From a virus, in the IMG/VR virus record IMGVR_UViG_3300045284_000480, positions 1 through 41,447 of that record: DNA of 41,447 nt; one strand, written 5' to 3'. How positions within the stretch are numbered: the stretch's first letter is position 1; each line of letters starts with the position of its first letter. A program made the translations under genes and the position numbers. Below the pieces are notes generated by a model. That model searched no databases. It had not been told where the DNA came from and saw only the letters and a list, made by a program, of their open reading frames with translations. This document shows positions 21,997 to 28,892 of the stretch, piece by piece.

Positions 21997-22025
21997 AGCT
22001 TACCAAGAACTTAGTAAGACGTCAA
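21997..22025 (-). promoter_or_regulatory. Operator-containing promoter for 21732-21965
   Basis: -35 TTGACG (22025-22020), N17, -10 TAAGCT (22002-21997), dyad 21999-22018. The TGA of the gene ending at 22022 lies inside the -35 box. Confidence 0.88.
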
Positions 22026-22225
22026 GGGCGGTAGTAGCGCCGCGGGATGGGGTCCTTCCCGATCCACCGAGCGCGCCGGAGGAGGTTCTCCCACGGCCAC
22101 CCGCCCACGGGCTCACCGGTCACGCAGTGCGGTTCGCTCCAGCACCCCGACGCGCACTTGGCGCCGCGGGTGTAGAACGGGCAGACCCGCGAGGGGTCAC
22201 GGCTCATCAGGCGGAGGAGGCTCAT
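22022..22225 (-). CDS. Cys-rich small protein
   Basis: This encodes a 67-residue protein with a Cys/His cluster (CPFYTRGAKCASGCWSEPHC) and a basic Trp-containing C-terminus (RARWIGKDPIPRRYYRP), consistent with a small zinc-binding protein. It is the last gene of a seven-gene coupled operon starting at 23790; ATG 22225 overlaps the preceding TGA. Unknown function. Confidence 0.65.
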   Translation of the reverse strand: MSLLRLMSRDPSRVCPFYTRGAKCASGCWSEPHCVTGEPVGGWPWENLLRRARWIGKDPIPRRYYRP

Positions 22226-22350
22226 CCCTGCCTCCGCCCCGGGTGCGGGCGCTTCATCGGCGCCCGGTGGCTCCAGCACGCCCACACCCGGAAGCACCTC
22301 GGGCACCGGGGGTACCGCTCCCACCGGATCACCCACGGCCGCCTGCTCAC
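22222..22350 (-). CDS. 42-residue Cys/Arg-rich peptide
   Basis: From GTG 22350, which overlaps the previous stop as GTGA, the frame encodes a short basic protein with CPRC and CW motifs (RYPRCPRCFRVWACWSHR) and ends in ATGA with the next gene. Overlaps on both sides support translation. It is possibly a half zinc ribbon. Confidence 0.55.
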   Translation of the reverse strand: MSRRPWVIRWERYPRCPRCFRVWACWSHRAPMKRPHPGRRQG

Positions 22351-22772
22351 CGGTGGCCCCGGTGCGTGATCGTGACGGTGGTGGTGCAGCCGCTCGGGCG
22401 AGACCGGCCGGCCGCCCGCATGATGGCCCACGCCATGGCGCCGATGGCGAGCACCGGGACCATCAGGGCGCCCGCCAGCGAGGCCGCCCACATGGCGAGC
22501 GCCCACCCGATGAGCGCCACACCGCCGAACCCGACCAGCACCCCGGCGCCGATGAGCACCGGGGTACGCCACGCCGGAGGCTCCGGCGGCCGGTCCTTCA
22601 GCCGGAGCACCGGGACGGCCCACCGGCCCTCGCGGGTGCGGTAGAGCGCGCCGGTGGCGGCAAGCTCTCCGGCCCGCATGGCGCGGCCCACCTCGGCGAT
22701 GAGCAGAGCCCGCGAGGAACTCTCGATCTCGGCAGGCCACGGCTCAGCCGGTAGCAACTCGCGCGAGTGCAT
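22347..22772 (-). CDS. Membrane protein, two TM segments
   Basis: The 141-residue product has a cytoplasmic N-terminal domain (LLPAEPWPAEIESSSRALL, AMRAGELAATGALYRTREG) then two hydrophobic segments (VLIGAGVLVGFGGVALIGWA; AGALMVPVLAIGAMAWAI) and a short basic tail. The start has a strong AGGAGGG Shine-Dalgarno and overlaps the WhiB-like gene by 29 nt. Function unknown. Confidence 0.65.
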   Translation of the reverse strand: MHSRELLPAEPWPAEIESSSRALLIAEVGRAMRAGELAATGALYRTREGRWAVPVLRLKDRPPEPPAWRTPVLIGAGVLVGFGGVALIGWALAMWAASLAGALMVPVLAIGAMAWAIMRAAGRSRPSGCTTTVTITHRGHR

Positions 22773-23019
22773 AACCGTGATCCCTCCTCTCCTTGGTTGT
22801 GGTGGCGCCGTAGACGCCCACCTGGTTGGTGTCCAGCGCCCACAGGAGGCAGGCATTTCGGTGCTCGCACGGCCGGCATACTGCCACCGCCCGAGCCCGA
22901 GCCTGCCACCCCGCGGTCCGGTGGCTCTCGTTGGTGAAGTCATCCGGGTTGCCCCGCTCGGCGCACCTCCCGCGACCCTCGCTCAGGAAGTCCGGGAGCG
23001 CCGCCCTGCCGTAGCTCAT
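22744..23019 (-). CDS. WhiB-family protein
   Basis: The 91-residue protein has the WhiB pattern: Cys19, then Cys48-x2-Cys51-x5-Cys57 for a 4Fe-4S cluster, and a GVYGATTTKERR turn and basic region (canonical GVWGG, so slightly degenerate) for DNA or sigma-factor contact. WhiB proteins are confined to actinobacteria and their phages, where they bind the housekeeping sigma factor. A mycobacteriophage WhiB (TM4) is known to reduce host whiB2 function and exclude superinfection. A similar role here is inference. It starts in ATGA overlap with the gene upstream. Confidence 0.88.
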   Translation of the reverse strand: MSYGRAALPDFLSEGRGRCAERGNPDDFTNESHRTAGWQARARAVAVCRPCEHRNACLLWALDTNQVGVYGATTTKERRDHGYALARVATG

Positions 23020-23453
23020 CGCGTCCACCGCCATACCAGGAACGCCACGGCGGCCAGCGTGCCCACCTGGAGCGTGGCCCGCAGGAACAGCACCACGCGC
23101 ATGGCCCACCGGAAACTCGGGTTGCCGTCTCTGGCCAACCGCATGAGGCGGGCGCTGTCCAGCGGGATGCGCCGGGGGTTCCACAAGTTCTTCTTGTGGT
23201 TGTACACCGGGGCGAGAGCGAGGATGAGCACCGTTTCCACCGAGCGCAGGAGCCACTTCCACCGCGGGAGCGGGACCCGGAGCACCACGCGCGGCTCCAG
23301 GTCCGTCCACGGCTGGTGGTCCATGTGCTGGAGGTGCCGGTGGAAGAACGAGGTGGTCTCGCCAACGTAGGCAAAGTGGTAGCTGAGCAACGGAATCCGG
23401 AACAGCGCCGCGGGCTTCCGGGTCCGGTAGACGTAGACACCCCCGCGGTTCAT
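23016..23453 (-). CDS. GIY-YIG-like protein with C-terminal TM
   Basis: The 145-residue protein has GIY-YIG-type features: VYVYR (6-10), YVGETTS (29-35), Arg39 in FFHRH, Glu73 in SVETVLI and Asn85 in VYNHKKN. The C-terminus has a membrane segment (VLFLRATLQVGTLAAVAFLV). A membrane-tethered nuclease of this type could act on incoming DNA at the envelope; that idea is inference. The canonical GIY is replaced by VYVY, so activity is uncertain. It is coupled on both sides. Confidence 0.7.
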   Translation of the reverse strand: MNRGGVYVYRTRKPAALFRIPLLSYHFAYVGETTSFFHRHLQHMDHQPWTDLEPRVVLRVPLPRWKWLLRSVETVLILALAPVYNHKKNLWNPRRIPLDSARLMRLARDGNPSFRWAMRVVLFLRATLQVGTLAAVAFLVWRWTR

Positions 23454-23644
23454 CGCGCACGCCCCGGCTTGCCACGCACGCCCTTGGTCATGTGGTAGCC
23501 CTCGCAGAAGATGCACCAGTGCACGGTACGGCTCCCCTTCCGGCGCCCGAACGCGGCGAGGGCAATCCTCGCGGCGCGCTTGTTCGGGAGCCGTTCCTTG
23601 CCGATGACGTTGCACAGTTCCTGAGGTCCGAAGATACCGGCCAT
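23450..23644 (-). CDS. Small basic zinc-finger-like protein
   Basis: A 64-residue protein, AGIFGPQELCNVIGKERLPNK with helix KRAARIALAAFG, then HWCIFCEGYHMTKG that can hold a metal (Cys, Cys, His). Small proteins of this layout are common in actinophage accessory regions. It is coupled by ATGA to the GIY-YIG-like gene and by TGATG to the gene before it. Confidence 0.65.
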   Translation of the reverse strand: MAGIFGPQELCNVIGKERLPNKRAARIALAAFGRRKGSRTVHWCIFCEGYHMTKGVRGKPGRAR

Positions 23645-23790
23645 CACACACACTCCTTGTGGCTCAACCCCATGGGCTTGGTCTGCCAAACGACAGCCTG
23701 CCCCTCGACGATCGCGGACCGGCACACCTTGCAGTGCGTCCGGTACCGCGGGATCTTCTTGGTCTGGCTCTTTACCTTGTTGAAGTTCAT
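23644..23790 (-). CDS. 48-residue zinc-ribbon protein (operon start)
   Basis: This encodes a protein with Cys20-x2-Cys23 and His44-x2-Cys47, spacing that suits a treble-clef zinc finger (THCKVCRSAIVEGQAVVW, GLSHKEC). It is the first gene of the seven-gene operon ending at 22022, and its ATG is 5 nt after the -10 box, so it is probably leaderless. Confidence 0.7.
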   Translation of the reverse strand: MNFNKVKSQTKKIPRYRTHCKVCRSAIVEGQAVVWQTKPMGLSHKECV

Positions 23791-23795
23791 GGCCT

Positions 23796-23824
23796 ACCTT
23801 ACCACGTTCTTGGTAAGTCCGGAA
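23796..23824 (-). promoter_or_regulatory. Operator-containing promoter of the WhiB operon (leaderless class)
   Basis: -35 TTCCGG (23824-23819, weak), N17, -10 TAAGGT (23801-23796). The dyad CTTACCACGTTCTTGGTAAG (23798-23817) has one arm change. ATG follows after 5 nt. Confidence 0.8.
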
Positions 23825-23845
23825 GAGGCACGTTGGGGGGCTTGG

Positions 23846-23865
23846 CCTACCAAGATTTTGGTGGG
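23846..23865. promoter_or_regulatory. Degenerate operator upstream of the ATPase gene
   Basis: CCTACCAAGATTTTGGTGGG matches the operator consensus at 15 of 20 positions and keeps the inner ACCAA/TTGGT arms. It overlaps the Shine-Dalgarno region of the FtsK-like gene, so binding could control that gene. Confidence 0.6.
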
Positions 23866-23868
23866 ATC

Positions 23869-25653
23869 ATGGTAAGTATGGAGACGGTGCAGCTAGTCAA
23901 GCCCCGGCGGCACCTCGTGGTGCGCGGCCTCTGGCGCTATTTCGTGACCGGCCGGCCCCTGTGGGGCAAGGGGGACAATGCCACGTTCCTCCTCGACGCG
24001 ACCACCGACTACCGGGGCGGTCCGGTGGAGCGGTTGAGCCGCGCCCGCTGGCGCCGGGTGGCTCGGCGGCACGCTGGCGTCACGGCGCCGCTCTGCCTCC
24101 TCGCGTGGGACTGGCGCGCGGCGGCCCTGTATGCCCTCCTGGCCCTCGTGGGGGTCGGGGGGTGGCTCGGGTACCTCGTGGCGCTCTGGTGGCCGCAGAG
24201 GGCCGTACGGCGCACCTACGTCTACCCTGCCGCGCGTGTGCTCGCCAAGGTGACCGGGCAGAAGTTCCGGCGCCGCGCCGCCCTACGGGACATCCTGCTC
24301 CCGGCCGGGTACGGCGAGGAGCCCACGGAGATCCCGGTGGTGGTCTTCCTGCCGGACATCCCGCTGGACGCTGGCACCAAGCGGCGCGTGGTGGAGGCGC
24401 TCGGGCCGCGCCTCGGGCTCCCGGACGCCACCGCCCGGTGGATCGAGGTTGGCGAGCGCATCCGGGTGGAGTTGCTCCCGCAGTTGCTCCCGCCGGTCTC
24501 CGTGCGCCTCGCGGACCTCATGGACGAGTTGCTGGCCGCGCCGCTGGCGCAACCGGTGGTTGGCGTCCAGGGCAAGGGCCACGTGATCCACATGGACTTC
24601 AACAACGACTCGCCCCACACCCTCGGGTCCGCGGGCTCGGGCGCCGGAAAGTCCACGCTCTACAAGTTCGTGGCCATGCAGCGCCTGCGGCACCCGAACA
24701 CCTACGCGATCATGCTGGACTTCAAGAAATGGTCCCACCTGCGCTGGATGGGCCGCCTGGAGCCCGGCCGCGTGCTGATCGAGGACGAGGTTCCGCGCAT
24801 CCACGAGGTGCTCTGCCGGGTGCTGGATGAGTTGCTCTGGCGCAAGTCCTTCAACCTCGACCAGGAGCGCGAGCTTGAGGCCCTGCCCACCGTGGATGTC
24901 TACGTGGAAGAGATCAACACGTTGATGTCCCTGCTCCAGGAGTATTGGAAGGCGGAGGTTGCGCGGCGCAAGAGCGAGGCGCGCGCGATGCTCCGGCGCG
25001 CCAAGGACAGCGAGGACGAGGGGCTGATCGAGGAGGCGGAGGAGGCCCTCGCGGCGGCCAACGGGCTCTCTGCGACGTCCCCCGCCATCCAGGCCCTGCG
25101 GTACGGGGTCAACCTCGGGCGCGAGTTCCGCATCCACTTCCACCTGATCGGCCAGTCCATGAGCGCTAAGGCCGCCGGGGGCAGGGACACGCGCGAGTCC
25201 TTCCGCACGCGGCTCCTCGCGCGGTGGGACGCCAAGACGTGGAAGATGCTGGCGGACGGAGTCCCGTTCATCGCGTGCCCCGCCGGACCGACCGGCATTT
25301 GGGCGCACGTCCACGGGGCCGAGGTGGAGATCGTCCGGGTCCCGTTCGTGGCGGATGCGGACGCGGTGGCGTACGTCCAGGGCGGCCCTCGTCCGTCCCT
25401 GCCGATGTTCCACGGGGACGCGATCGTGGCCGAGGTCCGGCCGGCGCTGGACGCGTCCGCGAGCCTCCGTGATCTCGTCCCGATGCTCCCGGCGCCGGGG
25501 CTCGGCATCGACGCTCTGCGCAAGGCGGCGCAGCGTCCGGGCTTCCCGGCGCCGGTTGGCACCGTGGTCCGGGGGGTGGCCGCGGAGTACTCGGTGGCCG
25601 AGGTGCTCGCCTGGTTTGCGGACCGCGAGCGCATGGCCATCGATGCAGCTTAG
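23869..25653 (+). CDS. FtsK/SpoIIIE/TraB-type DNA translocase
   Basis: The 594-residue protein has one or two membrane segments (about residues 76-110, LYALLALVGVGGWLGYLVALW), Walker A GSAGSGAGKST (255-265), Walker B VDVYVEEINTL (about 342), GREFRIHFHLIGQS as a following conserved segment, and a C-terminal winged-helix-like end (YSVAEVLAWFADRERM). It resembles the septal/conjugative DNA pumps of actinomycete plasmids (TraB-like). In a phage it may move or maintain an extrachromosomal prophage. The DUF2637-like gene at 26486 supports that context. ATG 23869 or 23878 are both possible starts. It is the only plus-strand gene run within the accessory half. Confidence 0.85.
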   Translation: MVSMETVQLVKPRRHLVVRGLWRYFVTGRPLWGKGDNATFLLDATTDYRGGPVERLSRARWRRVARRHAGVTAPLCLLAWDWRAAALYALLALVGVGGWLGYLVALWWPQRAVRRTYVYPAARVLAKVTGQKFRRRAALRDILLPAGYGEEPTEIPVVVFLPDIPLDAGTKRRVVEALGPRLGLPDATARWIEVGERIRVELLPQLLPPVSVRLADLMDELLAAPLAQPVVGVQGKGHVIHMDFNNDSPHTLGSAGSGAGKSTLYKFVAMQRLRHPNTYAIMLDFKKWSHLRWMGRLEPGRVLIEDEVPRIHEVLCRVLDELLWRKSFNLDQERELEALPTVDVYVEEINTLMSLLQEYWKAEVARRKSEARAMLRRAKDSEDEGLIEEAEEALAAANGLSATSPAIQALRYGVNLGREFRIHFHLIGQSMSAKAAGGRDTRESFRTRLLARWDAKTWKMLADGVPFIACPAGPTGIWAHVHGAEVEIVRVPFVADADAVAYVQGGPRPSLPMFHGDAIVAEVRPALDASASLRDLVPMLPAPGLGIDALRKAAQRPGFPAPVGTVVRGVAAEYSVAEVLAWFADRERMAIDAA

Positions 25654-25663
25654 GATGGGTGGC

Positions 25664-26014
25664 ATGGCTGACACCAAGAGCAAGACCACCAACACCGCAC
25701 CCGAGACGGCGGCGCCGGAGGGCTCGGCGCCGGAGGAGACCCCCGCGGCCCCCAAGCCGGTCCCCACCAGCAAGAAGGATCTCAAGCCGGGTGACGGGCT
25801 CTCCTTCACCCTGGACTCCGGCGCCACCGCGCTCATGCTCGTGACCTCCGTGGTCAGCATGGACCCGGCCGAGGTGGTGGGGCTGGTGCTGCGCGACAGC
25901 GAGTACCCCCGCGGCCTCAACGCCTACGTGTACGACAGCGTGGAGGACGCGCAGGCGGCCACCCACCCCGACGCCGTGGAGCGCCGCCTGCACGCGGCCT
26001 ACTGGCCCGCGTAA
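25664..26014 (+). CDS. Small protein coupled to the FtsK-like gene
   Basis: This encodes a 116-residue protein with a disordered Thr/Ala/Pro/Glu-rich first half and a compact second half (LMLVTSVVSMDPAEVVGLVLRDSEYP, YVYDSVEDAQAATHPDAVERRL). No family is recognised. It follows the ATPase gene by 10 nt and ends at a strong terminator, so the two form a unit; a partner or substrate-adaptor role is conceivable. Confidence 0.65.
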   Translation: MADTKSKTTNTAPETAAPEGSAPEETPAAPKPVPTSKKDLKPGDGLSFTLDSGATALMLVTSVVSMDPAEVVGLVLRDSEYPRGLNAYVYDSVEDAQAATHPDAVERRLHAAYWPA

Positions 26015-26032
26015 GCCGGCCGAGAGCGCCAG

Positions 26033-26062
26033 CAAGCCCCCCGGAGGCGGCCGGGGGGCTTG
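26033..26062 (+). terminator. Terminator after the FtsK unit
   Basis: CAAGCCCCCCGG (26033-26044) pairs with 26051-26062 (12 bp, 6-nt loop). It blocks plus-strand readthrough into convergent genes. Confidence 0.85.
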
Positions 26063-26129
26063 TCCTATGTCTGGCGCCGTACGGCCTCTGAGCAGGCCCT
26101 GGAGGCCCTGGAGTCCTAGGACAGAGGCG

Positions 26130-26426
26130 CTACAGGATCTCCTCCCGCTGGCGCCGCTGGAGGTCCCACACGGCCTTGGCCTGGACCACCTCGGCCGGGC
26201 TCCGGCGCCACCCGCAGCAATCAGGCTCCTGCGGATCGCTCCGGCCGGCGCAGGGGCACCAGGCCGCCGAGCACTCCCAATCGGCCCGGCCGCGGGCCCA
26301 CAACGGCCGCTCCTTGCACCGGCAGGGGTAGGGCTCGGTGGTAGTGGTCCCGGTGACGATCCACCGGTTCCGCGGGAGGGCCGCCGCGCGCACGCGGGCC
26401 GCCTCGTTCGGATCGAGCCTTGCCAT
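26130..26426 (-). CDS. Cys-rich zinc-finger-like protein
   Basis: The 98-residue protein has many cysteines (CRCKE, WECSAAWCPC, DCCGW) likely to bind one or two zinc ions, and helical ends (NEAARVRAAALPRNRW; VVQAKAVWDLQRRQREEI). Function unknown. It lies behind the 26486 gene across a hairpin, with its own GAGGAG Shine-Dalgarno. Confidence 0.65.
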   Translation of the reverse strand: MARLDPNEAARVRAAALPRNRWIVTGTTTTEPYPCRCKERPLWARGRADWECSAAWCPCAGRSDPQEPDCCGWRRSPAEVVQAKAVWDLQRRQREEIL

Positions 26427-26449
26427 GATCGTCTCCTCAATGGACGAAC

Positions 26450-26473
26450 GCCCCGGGGCCGGAGCCCCGGGGC
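26450..26473 (-). terminator. Terminator of the DUF2637-like cassette
   Basis: GCCCCGGGGC (26450-26459) pairs with 26464-26473. In the minus-strand RNA the loop is UCCG, another UNCG tetraloop. Confidence 0.8.
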
Positions 26474-26485
26474 CGAGACTGTGGA

Positions 26486-27199
26486 TCAGGACGCGTCTTG
26501 CATGGCGGCCTGGACGCGGAGGACGTGGGCGAGGGAGAGCGGGATCGTGGACGCAGCCTCGGACGCGTCCACGCCGGACTTGAGCATCTGGACGCAACGC
26601 TTAGTCCGCTGGAGCGGCTTGGCGGTCACGTCCACCACCGCCATGATGTCCACGTCCGTCTTGCCGTCCAGGATCATCGCCACCGCCTTCTCCACGTCCC
26701 ACCGGGCAACGCGGCCGGAGGTGGTGGCCACGGGGCGGGGGAGCGGAGCGGGCTTGGGGGCGAGGGGCACGATCGGCAGGAGCGCCGGGAGCACCTGGAC
26801 CTCCTTGACCACCTCCACGATCCGCTCGGTCACCTCGGCCACCTTGGCGTGGCCGCCGTGGACGATGAGGAAGGCAAAGAACATCGCGAGGGGCATGCAG
26901 GCCGCGAGGAGGTACGTGGGCATCTTGAAGGCGCCGTAGGAGGCCGCGTTGAAGGTCAGCGAGTAGGCGGCGCCGTAGGCCACCGCGAAACCGCCCGCCT
27001 TCTTGTTGCCGCCCTGCATGGCCCGGATGCCGATGTAGATCAGGCCGTCGATGCCGGCCGGGTGCAGCGCCGCCACCACCGCGGGGTTACCGGCGGCCTG
27101 CGTCACGTGGTAGATGTGCTGCGCGGAGGCCGCGAACGCGCTGAGCGCCACGCCACCGGCCACGATCTCGTCCCGCTTGGCCTTCAGGTTCTCGAACAT
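26486..27199 (-). CDS. DUF2637-like membrane protein
   Basis: The 237-residue protein has about four hydrophobic segments in its first 125 residues with the order LSAFAASAQHIYHVT, PAGIDGLIYIGIRAM, YGAAYSLTFNAASYG, LLAACMPLAMFFAFLIVH, as in DUF2637/SpdB-like proteins encoded next to Tra genes on actinomycete plasmids. The C-terminal half has a coiled segment and a helix-turn-helix-like end (TDVDIMAVVDVTAKPLQRTKRCVQML). Its operator promoter links it to the phage regulon, and its likely partner is the FtsK-like translocase. The family call is by pattern. Confidence 0.7.
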   Translation of the reverse strand: MFENLKAKRDEIVAGGVALSAFAASAQHIYHVTQAAGNPAVVAALHPAGIDGLIYIGIRAMQGGNKKAGGFAVAYGAAYSLTFNAASYGAFKMPTYLLAACMPLAMFFAFLIVHGGHAKVAEVTERIVEVVKEVQVLPALLPIVPLAPKPAPLPRPVATTSGRVARWDVEKAVAMILDGKTDVDIMAVVDVTAKPLQRTKRCVQMLKSGVDASEAASTIPLSLAHVLRVQAAMQDAS

Positions 27200-27229
27200 C
27201 TCTTGTCTCCCTCATCTCGGTGTACCAAG

Positions 27230-27258
27230 AGCTTACCAAGAACTTAGTAAGACCGCAA
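27230..27258 (-). promoter_or_regulatory. Operator-containing promoter for the DUF2637-like gene
   Basis: -35 TTGCGG (27258-27253), N17, -10 TAAGCT (27235-27230), dyad 27232-27251. The leader is CACCGAGATGAGGGAGA, as in the other cassettes. Confidence 0.87.
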
Positions 27259-27287
27259 GCCCCGGACGAGAGGAATTCGTCCGGGGC
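27259..27287 (-). terminator. Terminator of the 27300-29443 operon
   Basis: GCCCCGGACGA (27259-27269) pairs with 27277-27287 around 7 nt, just upstream of the next -35 box. Confidence 0.8.
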
Positions 27288-27299
27288 CATACGTCCAGG

Positions 27300-27740
27300 T
27301 CAGCGAGCCCGGTACGCGTCCAGGCGGATCACGTCCGCGGCCGGGGGCTCCATCGGCAGGAGACCGACGAGGGCGGCCATGCTCCGCAGGACGTCCCGGA
27401 CCGGCGGCACGGTGAACGTCACCTCCGCGTGCAGGATGTCCCCCTGGTGCCGGGACGTGTAGACGATCCACCGGCGGGCCACCTCGGGCGCGTGGCCGAT
27501 GGCCGGCCGCCCGGTCTCGTCCACCCGGATGTGGTGGTTGATCATGGCGCCGCCCACCGGCAGGAACCATGTGGCCGAGGCCCGGCGGACTGACCCGGAG
27601 TCCGTCTCCACCCACCGGGGCTCGATCAGCAGGCGGGCCGGACCATGAGCCGTCTCCACCTCGCGGACCACCTCGTGGAACGCCTGGAGCACGCTCGGGC
27701 GGAAGTCATCGGCGGTCCGGGTGCGCCGGTACCCGTTCAC
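27300..27740 (-). CDS. Unknown protein
   Basis: This encodes a 146-residue protein, DFRPSVLQAFHEVVREVETAHG followed by a beta region (SVRRASATWFLPVGGAMINHHIRV, WIVYTSRHQGDILHAEVTFTV) and a Pro-rich end. No family is recognised. It is one of several conserved-looking unknowns in a coupled run; GTG 27740 overlaps the previous stop (GTGA). Confidence 0.65.
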   Translation of the reverse strand: MNGYRRTRTADDFRPSVLQAFHEVVREVETAHGPARLLIEPRWVETDSGSVRRASATWFLPVGGAMINHHIRVDETGRPAIGHAPEVARRWIVYTSRHQGDILHAEVTFTVPPVRDVLRSMAALVGLLPMEPPAADVIRLDAYRAR

Positions 27741-28117
27741 CGGGCACGCTCCGCGGCGCGCCGGATGTCCTTGATGAACTTCTCCGCGATGATCTGCCGG
27801 TCCCGAGCGTCCTCGTTGATGGCCGCCTCCACGGCATCCGCGAGTTCCTGGATCTCCTCCTTCAGTGAGGGGCTCGGGAACAGGAACGGGTACCCCCAAG
27901 GCTCCTGCGAGATCACCAGCACGGCGCCGCCATCGATCCGGCGGAAGTCCGGGGAGTGCCGCATGTCGTACGGGCCGATCACCTTGCGGGTGTCCCACGG
28001 GCCGTGCCCGGTCTCGCGGGGGACCTCCTCCGGCACCCGCCAGTCCTCTTCCGTGTAGTGCTTGCCGCTGGCCTTGAAGAGGTTCACCCGAATCCGGGCG
28101 GGGGTCTCTTCCGTCAT
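27737..28117 (-). CDS. Unknown helical protein
   Basis: The 126-residue protein has a beta-rich N-terminal half (RIRVNLFKASGKHYTEEDWRV, GAVLVISQEPWGYPFLFP) and a helical C-terminal half (LKEEIQELADAVEAAINEDARDRQ, IIAEKFIKDIRRAAERAR). ATG 28117 has a near-perfect AGGAGG. It overlaps the stop of 28114-28398 (ATGA) and also has an operator promoter just upstream, so it can be transcribed both ways. Confidence 0.7.
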   Translation of the reverse strand: MTEETPARIRVNLFKASGKHYTEEDWRVPEEVPRETGHGPWDTRKVIGPYDMRHSPDFRRIDGGAVLVISQEPWGYPFLFPSPSLKEEIQELADAVEAAINEDARDRQIIAEKFIKDIRRAAERAR

Positions 28118-28398
28118 CTCTGACCTCCTGCTGTCCTCGATGTCCATACCAGAAGCTTACCAAGAACTTGGTAAGTCCGCAAGGGCTCGCGTTGGGAGCG
28201 CCCGATGTGCCAGTGCCTGCGGGCCGTCTCGCCGAGGCGCTGGTCATCCTGCCAGCGGCAGGGATAGACGTCCATCGGGTGGTCATAGCCGTAGCGGAGC
28301 AGCACCCGCCAGCGGTGAAGGTACGCGCCGAGGCGGTACCGGTGGGAGATCTTGCGAATGTGGCTGGTCTTCCACCGGTACCAGGGGCGCCCGCTCAC
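28114..28398 (-). CDS. Basic small protein whose 3' end reads through an operator promoter
   Basis: From GTG 28398 (GTGA overlap) the frame gives 94 residues rich in Arg, His and Trp (SGRPWYRWKTSHIRKISHRY). Its last 33 codons run through the promoter/operator at 28154-28182, the dyad being read as TYQVLGK, and stop in ATGA with the next gene. It may be a nucleic-acid-binding peptide. The overlap on both sides is the main support; the operator part may be non-essential. Confidence 0.55.
   Translation of the reverse strand: MSGRPWYRWKTSHIRKISHRYRLGAYLHRWRVLLRYGYDHPMDVYPCRWQDDQRLGETARRHWHIGRSQREPLRTYQVLGKLLVWTSRTAGGQR
28154..28182 (-). promoter_or_regulatory. Operator-containing promoter inside the operon (before 27737-28117)
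   Basis: -35 TTGCGG (28182-28177), N17, -10 TAAGCT (28159-28154), perfect dyad CTTACCAAGAACTTGGTAAG (28156-28175). It is embedded in the 3' end of a coding frame. Confidence 0.85.
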
Positions 28399-28892
28399 GG
28401 CCGCCAAAGCTCGATCCTCATCCCCGGCACGGTGCGGGAGTGCAGCACCTGCGGCACGTACTCCGGCCCGAGCACGGACTCCGGCACCAGGTGCCGCAGG
28501 ATCTCCAGGGTGGACACCCCGTGCACCTGGACGTCCACCATGAGAGCGCCCCGGGACCACTCCCGCACCAGCCAATGCGAACCGAGGAGCGGGGCGTGAA
28601 TGCCGTAGACGCGCACCTCCAGCCCGTGACTGAGCGGGTAGACGGCCGGCCCCGGGAGGCGGCGCGGCAGGGGCTCGGGGAATACCACGCCGAGGAACTC
28701 GCGGAGCACGGCGATGGTGGGGCAGTCCCACCACTCGGTGCCCTCCTCGGCGTACCGGCCGGCAGGGCACCCGGCGCACTCGCTGAATGCGCCCTCCGGC
28801 TTGTGCAGGGCGGCCACCAGGCGGAGGCCCTCATGGGCGGAGGCCGCCTCCACCACGAGGGCGTAGGCGGCCTCACATTCCTCCCTGGTCAT
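28395..28892 (-). CDS. Unknown protein with Cys cluster
   Basis: This encodes a 165-residue protein: an N-terminal helix (REECEAAYALVVEAASAHEG), a CAGCPAGRY loop, then alternating strands (VYGIHAPLLGSHWLV, ALMVDVQVHGVSTLEIL). It may bind zinc through Cys residues. Coupled by ATGA and GTGA to its neighbours. No known family. Confidence 0.65.
   Translation of the reverse strand: MTREECEAAYALVVEAASAHEGLRLVAALHKPEGAFSECAGCPAGRYAEEGTEWWDCPTIAVLREFLGVVFPEPLPRRLPGPAVYPLSHGLEVRVYGIHAPLLGSHWLVREWSRGALMVDVQVHGVSTLEILRHLVPESVLGPEYVPQVLHSRTVPGMRIELWRP

Noticed and set aside
24283-25920. Long minus-strand frame opposite the FtsK-like gene
   Set aside because: It mirrors the plus-strand gene, which has Walker motifs and normal codon use; the minus frame has low-complexity His/Arg/Val content.
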